DNA of 15,910 nucleotides from Zygnema cylindricum. Its lineage: Eukaryota; Streptophyta; Zygnematophyceae; Zygnematales; Zygnemataceae. Location of the stretch: the NCBI GenBank assembly GCA_037447655.1, contig JBBHKE010002380.1, forward strand, positions 455,332 to 471,241. Reading direction: 5' to 3'. Within the stretch, counting starts at the first letter, position 1, and each line of letters starts with the position of its first letter. The translations under genes were made by a program, and so were the position numbers. Shown piece after piece: positions 1 through 9,403 of this stretch. The notes under the pieces were generated by a model. The model did not search any database and was not told the origin of the DNA. It worked only from the letters and a program-made list of their open reading frames with translations.

Positions 1-329
1 AGGGTGACAATGAAACAGCGAGGCCAAAGGACCAAGATTCTAATATACACCAAAACCACTTAAAATGGTCAATTCCATCGCCTTGAGGACACTGAAAATT
101 ACAAAGGAAAAAGCCAACACCATGGAGTATTTTAAATTTTAGACTGGAGAGAGTAAGAAATGTTCATCTGTGATAGGTCCAGCGAAGTGTCCAACTACAC
201 TGAGTCACAGTCAGCGCTAAGAAGTAATCACTACGCGGATTGTTTGAGCTAATACTATATTTCCAGTCCACATGGCATGGACGATTATGAACAACGGAAA
301 CAATTGACGTTAAGAAAAAAAAACAATTA

Positions 330-399
330 GTGTTCTTTAGCGTTCAGCGGGCCAAAAATACCGGGCAGAATAAGTGTTATTAACGCTAATAAGCAACAC
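330..399. repeat. Imperfect inverted repeat
   Basis: The left arm gtgttctttagcgtt (about 330-344) is complementary to the right arm aacgctaataagcaacac (382-399) apart from a 3-nt gap. The right side also contains the near-palindrome ttattaacgctaataa. There are no obvious terminal repeats or target-site duplication, so it is not called a transposon. Confidence 0.4.
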
Positions 400-860
400 A
401 CGGTGTCCTACGCCAGTTGTCGCGCCGTTTGCTTTTAGGCACTCTCACTAGAACGAGCAAACACGCCCAATCATTGGACTTCTTTCATGTGTTGTGTCAT
501 TGCTCCATCAACTATTAAGGGCTACAAAAGAATGGAAATCAACAACACCACAAGATTTTACAAATGTCAATGATTTTACCAAAGAGAAAAAATTGTGAAA
601 AACACGGAAGACTGTCCCATCGTCAGTTGTCTACGGTTAGTAAAACACGTTGAGAAAAAAGAGGATGTTTTGCTTTTTAGCTCTCATGTAAAACTCAGCG
701 ACAGTTGAAATAGGTGATGGAACAACTGCTCACTTTAACCCAATCCAGAGCTGCAGTCAGTGAGAAACAGAAACAGGACTATGTACCTGGTCCAACAGAA
801 ACAACGATTTCTATACATATCTAGCTGACCCAGCCAGTTTTTGAGAGTAAGTAAAAACAG

Positions 861-1054
861 TGCCCATCGCTATCGAGCAGTCAAAAGTAATTTTTCTCAC
901 AACACACTTTCCGATTTTTAATCGTAACATCATGATCAAAAGGTAAATACTGGTATCTCGCGATTGCTTGCCTCGAAAAGGCAGTCCAACAGCTGAACTT
1001 AAAGTTAAACGCCTTCGACTGCCCGAAAATGTTTAACACTAATAGCGATGGGCA
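861..1054. repeat. 13-bp inverted repeat pair
   Basis: tgcccatcgctat at 861-873 reappears as its exact reverse complement atagcgatgggca at 1042-1054. The match extends outward to 16 of 17 bases. The arms enclose 168 nt with no recognised coding content. It could be a degraded foldback element or chance. Confidence 0.4.
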
Positions 1055-1431
1055 ATGTAGCACAGCAATCAGCCATGGCCCCCGCAGCAGCAGGTCCTGC
1101 CAGAAACTTCTTAAACTAAAGCATCGAGACATAAAATAAACAGACTACATGACAGCAACTTGATCTTGAGGCTGTCCAGCCACAATTATTGTCATACACA
1201 TTCTATCCACTGACGAAAGGAAGAAATGCTAACAACAACAATACTATCCGATGAATGCAGAAACAGGCATCACCTTCGCAAATCTTATGATGGACGACAA
1301 AAAAAAAAAAAAACCAACCATTTCTAACTCGTCATCTGCCCTAGAATAAGTATTTGAGACCTACGACTGCTCACAACGCTTTGGACAATTATGCCACTTA
1401 AAGTGCGAATACAAGAGATAATGGATACCTG

Positions 1432-3265
<1,834 letters not shown>

Positions 3266-3576
3266 TTACTTCCAGAGTGAGCCGGTACGCAGGCTTCCGC
3301 CCAGCTAATGCAACTCCCATGGCCCTTCAAAACCTATAGCTTTGTAAATCCTAACATAGCAGATGCGACTCACATAAGCCTGCAGTCCAGCAGAAATTGT
3401 CAGATATATGACATAAGCTTATAAAAAACAGCTGATAGAAGTCTCTGTCGGTTTAAAATGTTATCATGATAGTTGTTGTTCAGTGCTCACAATGTCATAT
3501 CAAAAGTGTGAAGGAGAGTGAACAAAGAAACCTAAGCTATAGCGTATGAATTATGAAGCTGCATGTAAGAGAGACA

Positions 3577-3605
3577 CCTACAGTACTGTAGGTCTGTAGC
3601 TACAG
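3577..3605. repeat. Two adjacent perfect palindromes
   Basis: cctacagtactgtagg (3577-3592) is a perfect 16-bp palindrome. One base later ctgtagctacag (3594-3605) is a perfect 12-bp palindrome. Both are built from the same hexamer CTACAG/CTGTAG, so the hexamer occurs four times in 29 bp in alternating orientation. They lie about 340-365 nt upstream of the phosphatase ATG. Confidence 0.8.
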
Positions 3606-3610
3606 TTTAG

Positions 3611-3652
3611 CTGCGGATGAAACAAGGTTTCTCCGCTTTTTCCTATCCGCAG
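3611..3652. repeat. Nested hairpin
   Basis: Outer arms ctgcggat (3611-3618) and atccgcag (3645-3652) are perfect reverse complements. Directly inside the left arm, gaaac (3619-3623) and gtttc (3627-3631) form a second stem with a 3-nt loop. It starts 5 nt after the palindrome pair at 3577-3605, making a run of inverted structures of about 75 nt. Confidence 0.65.
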
Positions 3653-3660
3653 ATTGCCGT

Positions 3661-4860
3661 ATGTGCCATGGTCAGCAAACAACGTTTTGAAAAGAAACCT
3701 AAGAAACCAGGTGGCATAATGAAGGGCGGAGGGAATAGACGGACAAGGAATATGCTGATCTAACGGTTCTGCTAAGCTTATTGGTTGTCACATTCCGATT
3801 ACCTCGGAGCCAATCGATGGGACGAGCTCCAGTGAGGTACACTTGCCCGTAGTGAAATTAATAGTGTTAACGATTTATTATAACTGGTCACACTAAATTA
3901 TGTTGTCACAGGAGTCATTATGGGCCACACAACACTAAAAAAAAACTCGCTGAAATACAGTGATTCAACTCTAAAAGCGATATGCAAGTCGACTGAACAA
4001 CAGACTCAAAACAGAACAGGTGAACAGAACAGCAGAAGGAGAAGAAGAGAGCCCTACAGGCTCAGAAGGGAGGTCCAAGAGGGTCCCTTCTCTAATCCGT
4101 TTTTCCTTGTAACTGTTCAAATTAAAAGAGAACAAACACAGTGAGTGCAGTCCGCATCATAGATTTGCTGGTCTCCTATAGCAATGGGATGCATAACGCT
4201 ATTTGATTCCCTTCTGTTGCAACATGATGATGATGCGCGGCATAATGTGGCATTATACAATCACAGAGCACTTTGTCCAAATGGTAACCCTGGTGAATAC
4301 TATCGAGAGATGTGAAACCCACAATTTGGAGTGCGAGCTGCTTCCATAACAATATTGAATCAATCAACCTTGTTAGACGATGTATTTGACACACTGATAG
4401 ACGAGGTGTCTCCTAGAAACACTACGTGAACTACGTGCATCCAGTAACCTGTAGCTATGTCTTCAGTAGATGCTCAAATACAAACACGATCATGTGGCAT
4501 TCCCGCGGTTGCAAATTGCTGTCATGTTAAATCTGTGTACATCTGATTGGTATGTTTCAAAGTTCACAGAAGGATAAAATCCAAAACTGAAATGGATACA
4601 GCTGGCAACTGCTGTGAAGTCATGTCACACCATTTCAAGAATAACCCTGGGATGGTCCATTCGCAATTCTTCATCATCAGAGTGCTATACATCAATCTCA
4701 TATATCTCCCGGGCATGGCAACCATTCAAAACCATTCAAGACCATTCAAGTCACAGGACAGTTCTATCACCATAGAACAGTTCACAACCTTGGAAAAGCT
4801 CGGCACCAAGTAGAAACCAACAGAATATTAACTCAAGAAGTTACATCATGCAGGTGGAAA
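3661..4860. other. Intergenic stretch between phosphatase 5' side and DapB 3' end
   Basis: No gene is supported. Short frames on both strands (for example plus 3920-4144 and 4547-4813) lack domains, splice partners and any homology I recognise. A 30-nt tandem repeat at 4721-4750 is listed separately. The right end must include the DapB 3' UTR and cleavage site. Confidence 0.55.
4721..4750. repeat. 10-nt tandem repeat, three copies
   Basis: ACCATTCAA followed by A or G is repeated three times head to tail at 4721-4730, 4731-4740 and 4741-4750. It lies downstream of the DapB gene. No function is evident. Confidence 0.8.
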
Positions 4861-4866
4861 TTTATT
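4861..4866 (-). terminator. Candidate poly(A) signal of DapB
   Basis: On the minus strand AATAAA is read from 4866 to 4861, 30 nt after the DapB stop codon at 4898-4896. Plant poly(A) signals are loose, so this is a candidate near-upstream element rather than a proven one. Confidence 0.45.
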
Positions 4867-4895
4867 ACGGTTCAAAAGCTACAAATAGAAACCGT

Positions 4896-7800
4896 CTACC
4901 GCATAGATCCTCCTCGCAATACATCAATCATGTTGTACAAACGTTTATCGCCTCCTTCCTTCACCTGGACCATGACATAAAGAAATTATGGTGAGAACAA
5001 ATGACATATAGCTAATAAAAATTTGCACATTGTAACCCTCTCAGACGTTTTACATCAAGCTCAAGCTTGAAGACAAAGCAAAACTTATTGCATCCGTCTC
5101 AGGCTAAAGACAAAGGATACAGAAGACCAACTTCAGCTCCGTTCAACTCATATAGGATTGGTCAAAACAGACAGTAAGACAAAGGCAATACAGGACAGGA
5201 GTTTAATCCATACACGATTATGACCAATACAATAAGAAAGTGGACTGCATTCACACTAATGAATAAAAGGTGCAAACAAACTGCAGGATGTGCGGACTCT
5301 GGACAAGATTTCCACACTTTTGATTCATAGATTCATACATTAAGACTATCTTTAGGTATTGGATTACACCTTCTTCGCGAGGAAAAGAACAGCATCTACT
5401 GTGCCTTCTGCGTAAATCGTCCGCCCGCAAACATTATGTTGAAACTCGAACGAGACTCTGCATGTGCACTCACAAAATCCACTGTCAATTTAACAACTGC
5501 GAACCCAGTATTGCATGAACAACCCTGGTACTAAAACAACAGCGACAAACTTCAGTACTAGCTAACAACTACATGTAAGGTCCATACTTAAAAGTCCATG
5601 AAGTCCAGTCATTGAATCATCCAAACACACATAGTAACCTACGACTGGGAAGTGATGAAATGGCCTCATCCACCACGCATCAGTACAATACTTTGACATT
5701 TTCTCGATCAGTTGGTTTTCTCCTTTTAACAAAGACTGAAAACGACCTTGTCCATTGCCAATAGCTAAGCAGATATACTTCACACCAAAAGTATGGATTC
5801 TCCAGTATGTTCACATGTAAGTACGCACGTTTATCCAGGGAGCACCCAGATCCAATGACAATAATTTGTGTCATTATTCGTATTGCTTCCCCTTTAAAAA
5901 CGAAAAAAAAAACTTAGTTTGCCTGCAACGAGGTTTACAGTAGTGGTGGTACTCAAGGTGCACTACTGGCGACTATAAGTGTTGAAAACAGAGGCCCATA
6001 AATGAAAAGGGACGGACCACCGTAATTGACATAAGAAAAATGTGGACACCATAAATCCCCTCAGTTCCGTACATGAAATATCTGTCAAAACTAATGTCGG
6101 TGAACAGCATAGCTACAGGATCAGTTAAAGGACAATGGTTCTGCAAATTTCCTTACACGTTTCCAGGATCCAGTAAGGAACAATGCAACATTCCTCCCTA
6201 AAACCACCCACTCCTCCCTCCTCCCTCCTCCCCCCTCCCCCCTCCCCCCCCCCCCCCTCCCTCCTCTACTCTTCCACTTACGTTCCATCTGCTGAAGTGA
6301 GGCGGTAGGTGTGGAAGGCGTGCCCCTTCAGATGCTCTTCCGGAACCTTCATTCGCTCCATTTGTTCCGGTGGATCTCGAACCATTTCAATCTGAACCAC
6401 TCATAAAAAAGGAAAAACGAAAAAGCAAAACATGTACAAGTTTGGAAAGTTTGCCATAAACGTCTTCCAATAAACTAAAGGAGGCCAGATCATTTCCTAG
6501 GCCCACAATGACGATTGGCTCTCAGAAAGGATCAAACCATAATAGAATGTTGAGCACAACAGTAAAAAAGTGTATTTCATGTTAACAGAACCGTCTCAAA
6601 AGGTTCATCTTCATGAGCACTTAAGAGCGTACAATTGCATTTCTGATCATGTAAGCATCAACAAAAAAACTAGAGAGTATCCAAGAATGTGAAAAAAAAA
6701 ATCACTAGAACTCTCAATGATTTTGAATTCTTCTATTACCAGTATGTGCATTCAATGGATATCCTGTCACCCATTAGTCGACAAAGCAACAAGACTGGAA
6801 CATAGACCACGGAAAGATTTCAGTGAAAAACCTTCGATTGAGGAAAAAAAAGACAAAAGATTGAAAGTCTTTCATTCCGAGGTTACCTCATCGTTGCTAA
6901 AAACCACACCCAGTTTCTGAAATGCAGCCACAACCTCTTTTGCGGTTCCTGATGTGTCCACTTTGGTGGACTGGTGAGACTCAGTCACCTACCATCCCAA
7001 AAAAACCCAACTTAGTTCATTTCAAGAGCTGGAGTAAAGACAAAAAATGGCAAGTCACTGACAGTCACCTGTTAACCACAGGCAGAAGAGTCGAGCCAAA
7101 TTTTAAGGAGAAACAGGTGAGCAAAACACCACCAACAAGAGCTAAAACCTTGATGGGGTCGAAGAAAGTGAATACCACATTGTGGATTGATATTAACGTG
7201 AATAACCCGTCCCCGTTTTTTTTGCCCTCTGGACACGAAATAGAGCTATTAATCCTAGTTGTTTTCCTCTTAACACTAATTCTTTTCACGGTTCATAATC
7301 GTCTACGTCGTTAAGACCAGAAATATAATTGTTACCATTGAAACAGTCCTCATACTAACTGTTTCTTAACATTAATAGCGCTTCACAGTGTAGCAAAAAA
7401 AAACCAATTCAAATGCTTGCCGTATGAAATGTGAAAACAACTGAGAAATAACAGTTAACTAACTCACTCGAAGAGTGTAACCCGTAAATGCACCGGGACA
7501 AGCGTCCGATAAAGCCTCCATGGCGGCTATAAAAGCAACGACCTGCAGCCCTGTTCTGCCACCATCAGGAATTTAGCCGTAACAACAGAAATGGCCAAAA
7601 AAAAAAGCAACACCTCCTTGTAAATGTTTTGACTCTAAGAGCAATAAAGTGTATTAGTACATGCAAACTGCTAATCCAACATTTGACCAGAGCATTTTTG
7701 TCTGTCAATCTCAAAGAACGAAGCTGTTCATAATGCCACAACAGGTATATCCTCACCTGTTTACCCATTTGTGCAGCAATCACAGCGTAATTTCCTGACT

Positions 7801-8951
7801 TTTCAACGGTCTCCAGCAACTTTTGGCGATCGCCCCCAGTGGTACCCATGACAAATGGAACGCCTCTTTCGCAATACCATTCCGCATTATCTGCACCAAT
7901 ACCGCACGAACCAGTTAGTCTCGCTGAAAAATTCTCATGAGACATAGAAAAAAAATGCCATTGATTGTCTACCAGCATTTTGAAACGTTTAAGCATCCAA
8001 CTCCCAATACGACTTACTGTTCACAGCAGCCGGCAAAGTGTAGTCCACGATTACAAGGTCTGGATATTGCGCAAGAGCCTGGTCCAAAATTTTGTCTCTA
8101 TCTTCAGCTCCATAAACGTCCACCGTGACGCCTTGAATATCGACCTGGTGATTGGGCACCATGGGTCCAGCCAATCCATAAGGGACCAACACAAGGCCTG
8201 CTCGTATCGCGGCTTCTCCAACTGCTTGACCCATTTTTCCAGAAGCTCCGTTAATCTGCAATTCAGATTAAAACAATGTGGAAAACTCAGTATTTTTCTT
8301 ACAACACTTTGAAAAGGTTCAAAAATTCAAAAGCACAATAAGCTCAAAAGCGCACAAATGCCAAAAGAAAAGAGAAAGCAAATATATAACCAGATATAAA
8401 CACAAAGTTATGTCTTTCATGTTGAAGGAGTCATTAAATGGGTCATCTGAAAAATTAAGGGCAACACATATGAGCAAAATAATTTCCCTACATCCATGCA
8501 AATAAAGCACATTGAAACCTTCATTTGCTTTGGTTGAATACTGTCCGTATTCGTTCCTCCAAATGGCAAAATGCAGGGCAAAGGAGCCCTGAAAACTTAC
8601 CAAAACAGTGACTCCCATTTGTTCGGCTGGAGTCGATTCAAGAGCAGCTCCAGTTGCCACGTCACTAGCCACTGCTGACGGTAAAGCCAGCTGCACCACC
8701 CGGCTTGGGTTTTTGTTCGGATATCGAAGCAAATTATTTAATGGAAGACTATTGCAAAGCTGAAAACAAGCTAGAGAGGACTGGTTCTTACAACCGTGAT
8801 GATTGTGATGATTTGCCACAGAAATTCCGGAGAAGGAGAGGTTCAAAATCAGCCTAGTAGATGTTTGGGTAAAGGATGGGTTCTTACTTCTATATGACGC
8901 CGCAAAATCTAGACAACCAGGATGCCTTGATAATGCTGAGGAAGACGCCAT
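4896..8951 (-). CDS. DAPB: 4-hydroxy-tetrahydrodipicolinate reductase, plastid (DapB / DHDPR)
   Basis: Complete eight-exon gene. Coding exons are 8951-8601, 8255-8018, 7890-7757, 7542-7468, 6988-6887, 6391-6282, 5457-5370 and 4964-4896, joined by seven GT-AG introns of 345, 127, 214, 479, 495, 824 and 405 nt; the product is 388 aa. It makes tetrahydrodipicolinate with NAD(P)H in the diaminopimelate route to lysine, which in plants is in the plastid. Residues 1-96 hold only one acidic residue (D15) and many S, N and R, as expected of a transit peptide. The nucleotide-binding loop INGASGKMG is at 118-126, VDYTLPAAVN at 187-196, PFVMGTTGGDR at 208-218, and ESHQSTKVDTSGTAK at 269-283. H271 and K275 match E. 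coli His159 and Lys163 by their H-x3-K spacing. It ends with FQHNVCGRTIYAEGTVDAV and a terminal GSMR. The retained catalytic pair argues against the DHDPR-like NDH factor CRR1. The ATG at 8951 is the first in frame, although the frame stays open upstream without an ATG. It shares a divergent promoter with MRD1. Confidence 0.97.
5939..5968. repeat. Short hairpin in DapB intron 6
   Basis: cagtagtg (5939-5946) and cactactg (5961-5968) are perfect 8-bp inverted arms around a 14-nt loop. The element is intronic and no role is apparent. Confidence 0.5.
6211..6270 (-). repeat. Poly-purine G-rich tract at the start of DapB intron 6
   Basis: The plus strand is almost pure C and T over 6211-6266, with a run of 14 C at 6244-6257. 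On the gene's sense strand this gives at least four runs of three or more G separated by single A residues, starting about 20 nt after the GTAAGT donor at 6281. This fits the pattern of a G-quadruplex-forming RNA or DNA segment. Confidence 0.8.
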
Positions 8952-8958
8952 GACGTCA
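8951..8958. promoter_or_regulatory. TGACGTCA palindrome touching the DapB start codon
   Basis: TGACGTCA is the consensus bZIP (CRE/TGA-type) binding palindrome. On the sense strand it reads TGACGTCATGG, so its final A is the A of the ATG. Being in transcribed sequence, it may simply be a favourable start context with G at +4. Factor binding is inference. Confidence 0.45.
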
Positions 8959-8967
8959 AGAAAATAC

Positions 8968-9040
8968 AGAGAGGGAGAGGGGGAGAAAGGAGAAGCCAAG
9001 AGAGGGACGAGAGAGGGAGAGAGGGAGAGAGGGAGAGAGA
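8968..9040. repeat. GA/CT-rich tract in the DapB 5' leader
   Basis: The plus strand is almost purely G and A, with repeated GAGGGA and GAGA units. On the DapB sense strand this is a CT-rich leader about 17-90 nt upstream of the ATG. CT-rich leaders and Y-patches are common around plant transcription starts. The tract can also be read in frame with DapB as an S/L/P-rich extension, but no ATG precedes it. Confidence 0.75.
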
Positions 9041-9045
9041 CGATG

Positions 9046-9068
9046 CGTAAAGTGGACGTACGTAAAGT
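9046..9068. promoter_or_regulatory. Repeated CGTAAAGT with ACGTACGT palindrome
   Basis: cgtaaagt occurs at 9046-9053 and again at 9061-9068, 15 bp apart. Between and overlapping them is the perfect 8-bp palindrome acgtacgt (9056-9063). Its position between the two divergent genes makes it a reasonable candidate cis-element, with no direct proof. Confidence 0.35.
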
Positions 9069-9144
9069 ACGGCCTCCCAAGCAATAGCAGCATTAAGAAA
9101 TGAAAATGCTTCATTATATTGTTTGAACAAATAACTTGGAAGTT

Positions 9145-9152
9145 TTAGGGTT
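9145..9152 (+). promoter_or_regulatory. Telo-box-like element
   Basis: TTAGGGTT matches 8 of the 9 bases of the plant telo-box (AAACCCTAA on the other strand). Telo-boxes are enriched in plant promoters of ribosomal-protein and ribosome-biogenesis genes, which fits the adjacent MRD1 gene about 250 nt downstream. Confidence 0.5.
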
Positions 9153-9372
9153 GGAGGCGTCTTGACACTTCACAGCCTTTCCTCTCTCATACGCCTACAT
9201 TCTACCGAAGAGAAAAATCTTTCCCGCGATTGGAGCTGTCAACGTGTGTCTCTTCCGACTAGCCTTGTCTTTTCCCCTTCATACTTTTTTGTTCACGCCA
9301 TACAAGATTTGCCTGTCGCTTACTTTCTTCTCCGAGGTTGCATGACGCAAGTCATCTGAGCTCTCTTTTTAG

Positions 9373-9403
9373 GAGAAGAAAAGCACAAGGCTGTGAGAAA
9401 GAT
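9373..9403 (+). other. MRD1: MRD1 first exon: 5' UTR ending in the AT of the start codon
   Basis: Exon sequence before the strong donor GAT|GTGAGC at 9404. Its left limit is unknown; 9373 is used because CTTTTTAG ending at 9372 looks like an acceptor, but the exon may start further upstream. The frame that joins to exon 2 has a TGA at 9357-9359 and no ATG after it, so this exon contributes only AT to the coding sequence. Confidence 0.55.

Larger units (their letters stand above)
1..1431. other. Non-coding 3' flank of the phosphatase gene
   Basis: No convincing gene is seen here. The longest reading frame (minus strand, 881-1132) has no recognisable domain and no splice partners. The part nearest 1431 must include the 3' UTR of the minus-strand phosphatase, but I cannot place its cleavage site: no clear AATAAA lies close downstream of the stop. 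A 14-nt poly(A) run sits near 1300. Two modest inverted repeats are listed separately. Confidence 0.6.
8952..9401. promoter_or_regulatory. Divergent promoter between DapB and MRD1
   Basis: About 450 nt separate the DapB ATG (leftward) from the MRD1 start (rightward), with no gene between, so both 5' UTRs and promoters must fit here. For DapB the sense strand shows CAATATAATG near 9120, a possible TATA element, followed by the pyrimidine-rich tract at 9040-8968. For MRD1 a telo-box-like TTAGGGTT lies at 9145-9152 and the region is T-rich up to a possible acceptor CTTTTTAG ending at 9372. Transcription starts are not determined. Confidence 0.6.

Noticed and set aside
881-1132. Minus-strand 83-aa frame downstream of the phosphatase
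   Set aside because: No family resemblance, no splice extension of the phosphatase needed, and ordinary length for random open sequence.
5652-5739. C/D snoRNA-like boxes (GTGATGA ... CTGA)
   Set aside because: No complementary terminal stem, no convincing C'/D' boxes, and it lies antisense to the DapB intron.
6922-7314. Plus-strand frame of 130 aa with a hydrophobic C-terminal segment
   Set aside because: It starts with ATG but is antisense to DapB exon 5 and intron 4. No domain is recognised, and the hydrophobic part comes from T-rich intron sequence.
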